Assembly (NCBI GenBank): GCA_002317355.1
Contig: DCJC01000009.1
Coordinates: forward strand, 1 to 23,461
DNA: 23,461 nucleotides
Reading direction: 5' to 3'
Source of the DNA: Prevotellaceae bacterium UBA1710
Lineage (GTDB): Bacteria > Bacteroidota > Bacteroidia > Bacteroidales > Bacteroidaceae
Below are positions 15,375 through 22,611 of this stretch, piece after piece. Each line of letters begins with the position of its first letter. Position 1 is the stretch's first letter. The notes below the pieces were generated by a model. That model made no database searches, was not told the origin of the DNA, and saw only the letters and a program-made list of their open reading frames with translations. The position numbers were made by a program, and so were the translations under genes.

Positions 15375-17684
15375 TTATTCAAAAACATCCTCAATACTCT
15401 CTCCTCCTTCACTTCTCACAGACGAGCAAGCGTCATAGCCACTTGGTATGTCGAAGGTCTCTTTTTCCGAGTATGGCAGCGACTCATCCTTATACACCTT
15501 TTGTATATAATAGGCATAGATTGGAAGCGCCATCGAAGCACCCTGCCCGTAGAACATATTGTCGAAGTGGATATCACGATCCTCGCCACCTACCCAGCAG
15601 CCACTCACAAGACTTGGAGCAACAGCCATGAACCAAGCGTCAGAGTTGCGGTTTGTAGTACCTGTCTTACCACCCATCTGAGCCCTTACATTATATTTAA
15701 AGCGCAGACGGCCACCAGTACCACCATCAACAACGCCCTGCAACAGAACGAGCATCTTATATGCACTCTCTTCAGAGATAACCTCCGTCATACGAGGCTC
15801 AAAGCGGGCTATCACATTTCCCTCATTATCCTCAATACGGGTAACGAACATCGGTGCGCATCGGATTCCGTGATTTGCAAATGCTGTATATGCACTAACC
15901 ATCTCACCAACCGTGATATCACATGGGCCGAGACAAAGCGACATTGAAGGCACGATATCAGGATTCTTGATACCATACTGATGAAGCAGAGAGACAAACT
16001 GCTCAGGATCGAGCTGTGACATAAGGTAAGCACTCACCCAGTTGCTTGACTGAGCCAATCCCCACTTCAGTGTCACCATCTCACCAGCACGATGGCTGTT
16101 GGCATTACGAGGTGTCCAAGGCTGGCCATTTACTATATATGTCTGTGACCAGTTTGGAGCCTCATCACATGGAGAGAAACCATTCTCCATAGCAAGAGAA
16201 TAGAGCAGCGGCTTCATAGTAGAACCCACCTGACGACGACCATCAGCAGCCATGTCATACTGGAAATGCTCATAGTTCAAGCCACCGACATAAGCCTTTA
16301 CCATACCTGTCTTTGGATCCATGCTCATGAAGCCCGAACGCAGGAAAGACTTATAGTATCGGATTGAGTCGAGCGGTGTCATCGTTGTGTCAATCTCACC
16401 ACGATAAGAGAAGATTGTCATCTCGGTTGGAGTATTGAAAGCCTTATGGATTTCCTCCTCAGAGAATCCCTCCTTCTTCATATTGCGATAGCGATCGCTC
16501 TGGTTGACGGAACGATTAAGGATTTTCTGTATCTCTGTCTTTGAGAGCTGACTTGTGAACGGTGCATTCGGCTTACGACGATTCTCCTTATCAAAGGCAG
16601 GCTGAAGATACTGTGCCACATGCTCATATACGGCATCCTCTGCATACTGCTGCATACGAGAGTTGATGGTAGTGTAGATTTTCAGTCCATCCTCGTAGAT
16701 GTCGTAGTTTCGTCCCTCCTTGTTCTTATTCTTATTACACCAGCCATAGAGAGGGTCTTGTTCCCACGCGATAGAATCGATAACGAATTGCACCTTCTGC
16801 CAAGACTGATACTCAGAACGAATAGGCTTTGTAGCCGTCATATATCGACGCAGATACTCACGAAGATATGTTGCAGAACCATCCTTATGGTCGTTACGAC
16901 GGAAGTTCAGTTTGATAGGCTCTGCAGAATGCTTCTCATAGTCTGCATCAGAAATATATCCTTCCTTACGCATCTGTGAGAGCACCACGTTTCGACGCTC
17001 CAGGCATCGTTCCTCATGACGTACAGGATTGAAGTATGAAGGGTTCTTACAAAGGCCTACAAGAAGTGCTGCTTCGGTGATTGTAAGGTCCTTAGGGCCT
17101 TTTCCGAAGTATGTCATAGCGGCAGTCTTGATACCTACGGCATTATGGAGGAAGTCAAACTTGTTAAGATACATCGCAATGATCTCCTCCTTAGTGAAGT
17201 TACGCTCAAGCTTTACGGCAATAACCCACTCTATCGGCTTCTGCATAACACGCTCGAGTGTAGAGTGTGCCTTCTCGGTGTAAAGCTGCTTTGCAAGCTG
17301 CTGGGAGATGGTACTACCACCACCGGCGCTCTCCTGTCCGAAGATACCACGCTTCACGATAGCACGCAAGAGAGAGATGAAATCGATACCCGAATGCTCA
17401 TAGAAACGGGCATCCTCTGTGGCAACAAGTGCCTGAACTACATGAACAGAAATATCCTGATAATGTGTCTGAATACGGTTATCGCTACTGCGGCTCCATG
17501 TGCCGAGAGTCTTACCATCCTCACTGATAATCTGCGAAGCATATTTGTCGATTGGATTCTGGAGAGCCTCCATATCAGGCATGTAACCAATCCATCCATT
17601 CCAGATGGCGGTAAACGTCAGAGCAGTTGCGATTATTCCGACAACGAGCAGTGACCAAAGTGTGTAAATTATTTTTTTGCGCAT
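15375..17684 (-). CDS. Class A penicillin-binding protein (PBP1A-type, bifunctional)
   Basis: This enzyme polymerises lipid II glycan strands and cross-links the peptides on the outer face of the cytoplasmic membrane. The 769 residues comprise a short cytoplasmic start, one TM helix (about 6-28), a GT51 glycosyltransferase domain (about 50-225) and a transpeptidase domain (about 420-700). GT51 motifs are EDARFYEHSGID (catalytic Glu90) and GGGSTISQQLAKQLY (121-135). Transpeptidase motifs are all present: STMK (Ser488, Lys491), SSN (546-548) and KTG (673-675). It is divergent from pyrB with 95 bp between the starts, and is ended by its own terminator before gyrA. The family resembles mrcA/ponA products, but which paralogue this is cannot be decided here. 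Confidence 0.95.
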   Translation of the reverse strand: MRKKIIYTLWSLLVVGIIATALTFTAIWNGWIGYMPDMEALQNPIDKYASQIISEDGKTLGTWSRSSDNRIQTHYQDISVHVVQALVATEDARFYEHSGIDFISLLRAIVKRGIFGQESAGGGSTISQQLAKQLYTEKAHSTLERVMQKPIEWVIAVKLERNFTKEEIIAMYLNKFDFLHNAVGIKTAAMTYFGKGPKDLTITEAALLVGLCKNPSYFNPVRHEERCLERRNVVLSQMRKEGYISDADYEKHSAEPIKLNFRRNDHKDGSATYLREYLRRYMTATKPIRSEYQSWQKVQFVIDSIAWEQDPLYGWCNKNKNKEGRNYDIYEDGLKIYTTINSRMQQYAEDAVYEHVAQYLQPAFDKENRRKPNAPFTSQLSKTEIQKILNRSVNQSDRYRNMKKEGFSEEEIHKAFNTPTEMTIFSYRGEIDTTMTPLDSIRYYKSFLRSGFMSMDPKTGMVKAYVGGLNYEHFQYDMAADGRRQVGSTMKPLLYSLAMENGFSPCDEAPNWSQTYIVNGQPWTPRNANSHRAGEMVTLKWGLAQSSNWVSAYLMSQLDPEQFVSLLHQYGIKNPDIVPSMSLCLGPCDITVGEMVSAYTAFANHGIRCAPMFVTRIEDNEGNVIARFEPRMTEVISEESAYKMLVLLQGVVDGGTGGRLRFKYNVRAQMGGKTGTTNRNSDAWFMAVAPSLVSGCWVGGEDRDIHFDNMFYGQGASMALPIYAYYIQKVYKDESLPYSEKETFDIPSGYDACSSVRSEGGESIEDVFE

Positions 17685-17702
17685 TATTTTCTAATTTGAA
17701 TG

Positions 17703-17710
17703 CAAAAATA
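17703..17710 (-). promoter_or_regulatory. -7 promoter element of the PBP gene
   Basis: On the minus strand TATTTTTG matches TAnnTTTG, 19 bp upstream of the start codon. The -33 region is only an A/T tract. The leader would be very short. Confidence 0.45.
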
Positions 17711-17779
17711 CAATAAAATCTTTGGAAAAAGCACGTTTTTTTGAAAAATTATGATTAACTTCGCATCCGAAAACCAAAA

Positions 17780-18742
17780 ATGACAATTTTGGAGATGGAA
17801 AAACATGATTTTGTTACAATAGCCGACTTATCTCGCGAGGAAATCCTCTATTTGATAAGCATGGCTCAAGAGTTCGAGAAGCATCCTAACAGAGAGTTGC
17901 TCAAAGGTCGCGTGGTGGCTACACTTTTCTTCGAGCCATCCACACGTACACGTCTTTCATTCGAAACAGCGGCCAATCGTCTTGGCGCTCGTGTCATCGG
18001 TTTCTCTGATGCCAAGGTGACAAGTGCTACAAAGGGCGAGACACTCAAGGACACAATCCTCATGGTGTCTAACTATGCCGATGTGATAGCTATGCGCCAT
18101 TATATAGAAGGAGCAGCTCAGTATGCTTCCGAAGTGGCTCCAATTCCTATCATCAATGCTGGTGACGGTGCACACATGCACCCTTCACAGTGTCTGCTCG
18201 ATTTGTATTCTATCTACAAGACTCAGGGAACTCTCGACAACCTCAACATATACCTCGTGGGCGACCTTAAGTACGGACGTACCGTTCACTCGCTCATCAC
18301 GGCTATGCGCCACTTCAACCCTACTTTCCACTTCGTGGCTCCAAGTGAGTTGGCTATGCCTCAGGAATATAAGATGTACTGCCACGAGCACGGCATCAAG
18401 TATGTGGAGCACACTGAGTTCAACGAGCAGGTTATCTCTGACGCTGACATTATTTATATGACACGCGTTCAGAAGGAACGTTTCTCTGACCTCATGGAAT
18501 ATGAGCGTGTAAAGAACGTTTATATCCTTCGTCGCGATATGCTCAAGCTCTGTAAGGACAACATGAAGATTCTTCATCCGCTGCCTCGCGTGAACGAGAT
18601 TGCATACGACATCGATGATGATCCACACGCATACTACATCCAGCAGGCAGGTAATGGTCTCTATGCTCGTGAAGCTATCTTCTGCCATTGCCTCGGCATC
18701 ACACTGGAGGATATCAAGAATGATAAGACAATAATAGAATAA
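17780..18742 (+). CDS. pyrB: Aspartate carbamoyltransferase, catalytic subunit
   Basis: This subunit joins carbamoyl phosphate and L-aspartate to give N-carbamoyl-L-aspartate, the committed step of pyrimidine synthesis, in the cytoplasm. It has 320 residues. The carbamoyl-phosphate loop is EPSTRTRLSFETAANRLGA (from residue 52). HPSQCLLDLYSI, VGDLKYGRTVHSL and the late HPLPRVNEIAYD loop, which binds aspartate, are all present. An in-frame ATG five codons later (17795) is an alternative start and would give an N terminus closer to many relatives. pyrI follows after 5 nt, so the two form a classic pyrBI operon and a catalytic-regulatory holoenzyme. Confidence 0.98.
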   Translation: MTILEMEKHDFVTIADLSREEILYLISMAQEFEKHPNRELLKGRVVATLFFEPSTRTRLSFETAANRLGARVIGFSDAKVTSATKGETLKDTILMVSNYADVIAMRHYIEGAAQYASEVAPIPIINAGDGAHMHPSQCLLDLYSIYKTQGTLDNLNIYLVGDLKYGRTVHSLITAMRHFNPTFHFVAPSELAMPQEYKMYCHEHGIKYVEHTEFNEQVISDADIIYMTRVQKERFSDLMEYERVKNVYILRRDMLKLCKDNMKILHPLPRVNEIAYDIDDDPHAYYIQQAGNGLYAREAIFCHCLGITLEDIKNDKTIIE

Positions 18743-18747
18743 GTCCC

Positions 18748-19203
18748 ATGAACAAGAAAGAACGCTTGGTTGCCGCTATTGAGAACGGCACCGTTATCGA
18801 CCATATTCCATCAGAGAAGACTTATCAGGTAGCAACACTCCTGGAGCTCAACAAACTCACAGAGCCTGTTACCATTGGTTCCAACTATCCATCAGAGAAG
18901 GTGGGCAAGAAGGGCATCATCAAGGTTTCAGACAAGTTTTTCTCTGACGAAGAGATCTCACGTCTCTCAGTTGTTGCTCCAAAGGTAGTGCTCAGCATCA
19001 TCAAAGATTACGAGGTTGTTGAGAAGAAGACCGTTGAGACTCCTAACGAGCTTCGTGGCATCATCAAATGCAACAATCCTAAGTGCATCACCAACAACGA
19101 GCCTATGAGCACTTACTTCACCGTTGTTGACAAGCTCGGTGGCACCGTTCGCTGTCACTACTGCGACAAGGAGCAGTACATCAAGGATGTAAAGTTGTGC
19201 TAA
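18748..19203 (+). CDS. pyrI: Aspartate carbamoyltransferase, regulatory subunit
   Basis: This subunit binds the nucleotide effectors (CTP, UTP, ATP in studied enzymes) and couples them to the PyrB trimers. The 151 residues comprise an N-terminal allosteric domain (about 1-100) and a C-terminal zinc domain with Cys108, Cys113, Cys136 and Cys139 (CNNPKC...CHYC), the expected CX4C...CX2C set. VAAIENGTVIDHIPSEKTYQ at the N terminus is typical of the family. It begins 5 nt after the pyrB stop and is followed by a strong terminator. Confidence 0.97.
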   Translation: MNKKERLVAAIENGTVIDHIPSEKTYQVATLLELNKLTEPVTIGSNYPSEKVGKKGIIKVSDKFFSDEEISRLSVVAPKVVLSIIKDYEVVEKKTVETPNELRGIIKCNNPKCITNNEPMSTYFTVVDKLGGTVRCHYCDKEQYIKDVKLC

Positions 19204-19242
19204 AGGGAAGTCCAAGGCACACATCTGAACATAAAGATTTTT

Positions 19243-19281
19243 ATGATGGCGTATCACTTTCGATACGCCATCATTGTTTTT
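19243..19281 (+). terminator. Intrinsic terminator of pyrBI
   Basis: A perfect 13-bp stem (19243-19255 with 19262-19274), a 6-nt loop and TGTTTTT. It marks the end of the core-gene stretch. The sequence beyond it looks accessory. Confidence 0.9.
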
Positions 19282-19330
19282 ACGCACTATACTGGGGCTC
19301 AGGCATTTGGAGTGATGAACCTAAAATAAC

Positions 19331-19387
19331 GTGAGTTCGACCAATTTGTATCCCTCGAATGAATACGCACCTTCGGTGCTTGAACTG
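19331..19387. other. Nested inverted repeats at the edge of the accessory region
   Basis: AGTTC (near 19334) can pair with GAACT (near 19383), enclosing a tight GCACC-TTC-GGTGC hairpin (19368-19380). It lies between the pyrBI terminator and the antirepressor remnant. It could be a terminator for the remnant gene or an end of a lost mobile element. Neither can be shown here. Confidence 0.35.
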
Positions 19388-19401
19388 ACAATAATTACTC
19401 T

Positions 19402-19850
19402 TCACAATCTTTTATCCATCTCCACCCACTTCTGAATCGGTCTGCGCCCAGCCTTCTTCTTAAAGAGATAGCCGTTAAGGCGAAGCCAGTAGAAGAAGCG
19501 AGTCTGCCCGATCTTCACGCCATTCTGAGTAATCAGTTTGGCGAGGTTACGGATGAGAATGGTCTTCTCATCGTCCTCCTCGCTCACAGGAATGTAACCG
19601 CCAGTCTTGCGAATCTGAGGAAGCACCTCACTTGTTACCCAACGCTTGAACTCCTTCGCCTGAGGAAGCTTGGAAGAAAGGATGAGGGAGTAGAGACCTG
19701 ACTCGTTGATGATGGTTGTCTTACTCTTGTAGTTAGAACCAGTGCCCTGAATCAGGGCGGTGGTTTTGTCCTCGTCATCTACGTGGATGCAATGGCATTC
19801 TCAGGCTTTGCATACCCCACGATTCCCCACACTTCGCAAGCAAGAATACA
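19402..19850 (-). pseudogene. Phage-type antirepressor remnant (BRO-N plus KilAC), frameshifted and 5'-truncated
   Basis: Reading from 19800 down to 19402 the frame has no ATG start but encodes HVDDEDK, then INESGLYSLILSSKLPQA and FKRWVTSEVLPQIRKTGGY, the core of a BRO N-terminal domain. It ends with NGVKIGQTRFFYWLRLNGYL, typical of a KilAC C-terminal DNA-binding domain. Just upstream, in another frame, GIVGYAKPENAIAS is the expected preceding piece of BRO-N. The two frames meet at about 19785, where one missing base (a C in TCC/CAC) would restore continuity into NAIAS-HVDDEDK. Little recognisable remains before about 19850, and the middle linker is short. Intact relatives are phage or mobile-element regulators of about 250 residues. 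TTGACA-type repeats lie directly upstream. Confidence 0.75.
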
Positions 19851-19884
19851 ATGGGAAAAAGTCCATACAACTACAAAATCAATG

Positions 19885-19908
19885 TTGACATTTTGACACT
19901 TTGACACA
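19885..19908. repeat. Three tandem 8-bp TTGACANN units
   Basis: TTGACATT, TTGACACT and TTGACACA follow each other without gaps. The same word occurs in opposite orientation at 21925-21948 and in the same orientation at 22052-22073. This copy lies upstream of the antirepressor remnant and after the 3' end of the propeller gene. Confidence 0.75.
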
Positions 19909-19947
19909 GCTGACTTGATGCTATGACAACAATTGAAATTACTTTTT

Positions 19948-21090
19948 TCATTCTTTTAACCGCATTTTTATCACATAGTGGTTGTCTGTAGGTGAAATCT
20001 TTCCTTTTAAATTGGATAATGAATTACCAAGTAGTTCCCTTATTGGTTCCATATATCTTTTGCTTTCATCCATAAAATCAAGAAGATCTTCTGCGGTAAC
20101 TATTTTGTAAAAAAAACCAGAATGGCAATAATCGAAAGAATAATCTAAATCTTTATGATGTATTAATTCTACCGTTTTACCTGATAAACTAAATTTGAAA
20201 TCATAGCATTCACCACTTTTGAGGATTACACCTCTGACCATTCCGTTGTATATTAGAAATGAATATACAGTAAACAATTCAACTTCTTCAGTACCCATAT
20301 TTTTTCTCGCTTCCTCTTCTGTCAGGACACCGTCTAAATGGAAAGAATATCTTGTTACATCTTCGGGGGAATTTATGTCAAACGCATAAAAACTTGTTGT
20401 TAACCCATCGAGGCAAAGTATCGTATTTCGATCTTTTTGGATAAAATTGAGATTTCCCGACCCCCATGTGTATCCGAAGGGGTTAACAGGAGTTTTGATA
20501 ATGTCTTTCTTGTTTTTGAAGCTTTTGTCATAAAATGACATAATCCCAGTTTCTTGCCTATGGAAATATCCCAAGAACGCCCCCTTATCAGTAAGAAAAA
20601 TATCTTCTGCTCCAATTGTGTTTTTTATTGGAAGCGAAGATAAATACTTTCCATCACTATCATACAATTTTATATCGGGTATATCTATCATTACGATTGT
20701 GTCTCCAGAAAATGATGTCGCTACATTCTGGACGTTCCTATATTCTCCTTTTGCATTACCTTTATCCCCAAAACAATTACGATACTGCCCATTTAGAGAA
20801 AATGAAATGGTTTTTTCTATCGGATTTCTAGAAAAGAAAATCATTGCAGAATCTGTTACAATCATCTTTCTGACATCAGACAATAAGCACTCATCTCTAT
20901 TTTCCAATGAGATGATTTCAATGTCTGTAAATTCGTCAGCCAGTGTCGGCCGACTATCATATCCGTTGTCATGAATTTGAGGTTCTAATACAATTGATTT
21001 AATTTCTTCGGGTTTCTGTGATTTCTTTTCGCACGAAGTCAAAAAAGCAAATAGAGTTATCACAAGCGATATTGATACGATATTTTTCAT
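19948..21090 (-). CDS. Six-bladed beta-propeller-type lipoprotein
   Basis: The 380-residue protein starts with a lipoprotein signal peptide (MKNIVSISLVITLFAFLTSC, Cys20). The body alternates short beta segments with polar turns, for example SFSLNGQYRNCFGDKGNAKGEY, DIKLYDSDGKYLSSLPI and MSFYDKSFKNKKDI. This pattern is typical of the 6-bladed beta-propeller lipoproteins common in Bacteroidales; the family call rests on overall pattern and is not proven by a diagnostic residue. The role of these proteins is largely unknown. Its codons are clearly more AT-rich than those of gyrA or pyrB, and it stands alone between an antirepressor remnant and a gene-poor repeat region, which suggests lateral acquisition. 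Two -7 boxes lie upstream (21264-21271 and 21569-21576). Confidence 0.8.
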   Translation of the reverse strand: MKNIVSISLVITLFAFLTSCEKKSQKPEEIKSIVLEPQIHDNGYDSRPTLADEFTDIEIISLENRDECLLSDVRKMIVTDSAMIFFSRNPIEKTISFSLNGQYRNCFGDKGNAKGEYRNVQNVATSFSGDTIVMIDIPDIKLYDSDGKYLSSLPIKNTIGAEDIFLTDKGAFLGYFHRQETGIMSFYDKSFKNKKDIIKTPVNPFGYTWGSGNLNFIQKDRNTILCLDGLTTSFYAFDINSPEDVTRYSFHLDGVLTEEEARKNMGTEEVELFTVYSFLIYNGMVRGVILKSGECYDFKFSLSGKTVELIHHKDLDYSFDYCHSGFFYKIVTAEDLLDFMDESKRYMEPIRELLGNSLSNLKGKISPTDNHYVIKMRLKE

Positions 21091-21144
21091 AAACCTAAAT
21101 TCCGCAACACTTTGATCTAAATTAAATTATAAGTTCCTGAGCAA

Positions 21145-21186
21145 CAAGAAGTTCTTGCTTGAGGCAAGCGGCAAAGCCGAGCGGCC
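21145..21186. other. Palindromes in the propeller-gene leader
   Basis: CAAGAA-G-TTCTTG (21145-21157) is a perfect dyad. Next to it a GC-rich nested hairpin (GGC..GC-GGC, AAA, GCC-..GC..GCC, 21163-21186) stands out in AT-rich sequence. Both lie between the -7 box at 21264 and the start codon at 21090, so they would be in the mRNA leader. Confidence 0.5.
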
Positions 21187-21263
21187 CAGGATTTTGCATG
21201 TCAGATTTTTCACTTATCTTAGTGTTGCAAATCAAAACAAGCAAAAATCGTAACAAGACATGG

Positions 21264-21271
21264 CAAAGGTA
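21264..21271 (-). promoter_or_regulatory. -7 promoter element of the propeller lipoprotein gene
   Basis: On the minus strand TACCTTTG matches the consensus exactly. The -33 region is a weak match. The leader would be about 170 nt. Confidence 0.55.
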
Positions 21272-21370
21272 CAAATAAAATCTGAGAAAACTCAGGTTTT
21301 CCTATGTTTTCTTTGGTTTTCTTTGTTTTTTTAGATGGAGAAAGCAACTGAAGGCGAACCGGCCATTACC

Positions 21371-21428
21371 ACAAAGAACAAGGTCAACATCGTGGCATTG
21401 CTGCTCTGATGTCGACCTTGTTCTTTGT
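21371..21428. repeat. Long inverted repeat (21-bp arms, one mismatch)
   Basis: ACAAAGAACAAGGTC...CATC (21371-21391) pairs with GATG...GACCTTGTTCTTTGT (21408-21428) around a 16-nt loop. The single mismatch at 21386/21413 would be a G-U pair in a minus-strand RNA. A short T run lies 8 nt beyond it on the plus strand. It lies between two minus-strand -7 boxes. It may be an attenuator or terminator of the longer transcript. Confidence 0.6.
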
Positions 21429-21568
21429 TAATCCCTTTTTTACAATCTTTGTTTACCTTCTTAGCTAATTCCGTCGAGTCCCCTTTTTTTAATCAAACGG
21501 TTTTCACAATGTTGAGTGACCGTCTTTTGTTCGTCACTTCACATAAATCTTACACTTATTTCCGAGTG

Positions 21569-21576
21569 CAAAGGTA
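21569..21576 (-). promoter_or_regulatory. Distal minus-strand -7 element
   Basis: On the minus strand TACCTTTG, with a CTTG at 21598-21601 (21-nt spacer) as a 3-of-4 match to -33. A transcript from here would pass through the inverted repeat at 21371-21428 before reaching the propeller gene. Confidence 0.5.
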
Positions 21577-21924
21577 TGAACTTTTTTCTATCCTCGCAAG
21601 AAAACGTGTTTCATAAAGTTTGTGATTTATACCATGCTACACTTTTTACATTTGCGCAATAGTGCAACATAATATCAAACACATATTGCAATCCGTGTTG
21701 CATATTTGTAAATACTTTAAATATCAACAAGTTACAAAGCAACGATTTTAACATTTCATCATAAAAGCAATGAATCGTTATCGCACACAAAAAATAACAT
21801 TTTTCTATAATCACATAGAGTTTTATACTCAACATTAGGCAGGGATAAGTAAAAATCATTCAATTTTTTTACGGGTAAGACAAACTATGCACTATGAATT
21901 ATGCACTATGACACAGAAAAGTTT

Positions 21925-22073
21925 GTGTCAAAGTGTCAAAGTGTCAAACGCGATTTTCACTTTATTACTCCCCCCCTGCATATATATATAATAAATTAAT
22001 ATATTTATTTTTTTATATAGTTTTCTGAGCGCGAATACCCCCCTTAACATCTTGACACATTGACACATTGACA
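21925..22073. repeat. Iteron-like arrays flanking an AT-rich core
   Basis: Three exact tandem GTGTCAAA units (21925-21948) face three TTGACA-type units in opposite orientation (TTGACACA twice, then TTGACAGA, 22052-22075). Between them lies about 100 bp with C-rich runs at both edges and a nearly pure A/T centre (about 21978-22022). A single GTGTCAAA is at 22155-22162, and a TGACACA...TGTGTCA dyad (21909-21930) overlaps the first array. The layout resembles an iteron replication origin or a multi-site operator, but no replication initiator gene is present. Confidence 0.6.
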
Positions 22074-22183
22074 GAATTGAGTAAAATCACAACAAAAGTA
22101 AGATTTTTCATACATCAAAAGTCTGATACTCAGCAATATAGAAAAAGTAAAAATGTGTCAAACAAGAATTTTATGCGCTTTTT

Positions 22184-22215
22184 TTTGCGACAATCACGAA
22201 ATCTTTGTACCTTTG
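22184..22215 (+). promoter_or_regulatory. Promoter of the DUF6266-like gene
   Basis: TTTG (22184-22187), a 20-nt spacer and TACCTTTG (22208-22215) match the Bacteroidota consensus fully. The next gene on this strand starts at 22612, so the leader would be about 390 nt. Confidence 0.75.
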
Positions 22216-22223
22216 CACCCAGT

Positions 22224-22600
22224 TAAGTGAAGAGTGAAAAGTGAAGAGTGAAAAATGTGAGATACCCCTTCGGCAACAGGGGCCATCGCTGAAGTTACAA
22301 ACCACCATCACCCAACAACTACCACCCAACACCAAACAAAACATTAATTCCTATACTACTTCGTAGTAAACTCCCATTGACTCCCATTTCTAAAGGGAAC
22401 TGAAAGGGTAATCATAAGTCGCTGATAGGTGCGCAACATTTATTTCTCTCTACTGTTCTTATTACTAAATCTTTTATCCCCCGCGGTTTAAGTGAAAAGT
22501 GAAAAATACCATTCGGCAACCGGGCCCATCGCTGATGGCAAGCACTAACACCCAACACCTATCACCAAACAAACTTTAATCTTTAATCTTTAATCATTAA
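22224..22600 (+). repeat. Duplicated leader module
   Basis: Two blocks (about 22224-22340 and 22489-22590) share the same order of parts: GTGAAAAGTGAA-type repeats, then TTCGGCAAC, then GGGCCATCGCTGA or a close variant, then CCCAACACC and ACCAAACAAA. The first can form CCCC...GGGG around TTCGGCAACA. The second block is followed by TTTAATC repeats just before the start codon. Both would lie in the mRNA leader of the next gene. Confidence 0.55.
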
Positions 22601-22611
22601 TCTAAAAAACT

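Larger units (their letters stand above)
21091..22611. other. 1.5 kb region without recognisable protein genes
   Basis: This stretch holds the propeller-gene leader and promoters, a 21-bp inverted repeat, a 14-bp direct repeat (ATGCACTATGAATT, 21887-21914), iteron-like arrays around an AT-rich core (21925-22073), a consensus promoter (22184-22215) and a duplicated leader (22224-22600). The open frames present are short, AT-rich and without recognisable motifs. Confidence 0.6.

Noticed and set aside
21611..21859. 82-residue minus-strand frame in the AT-rich gap
   Set aside because: Composition is that of AT-rich noncoding DNA (many Cys, Tyr, Ile) and there is no motif or promoter placed for it.
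21925..22073. CRISPR array
   Set aside because: The units are 8 bp without unique spacers, and no cas gene is present.
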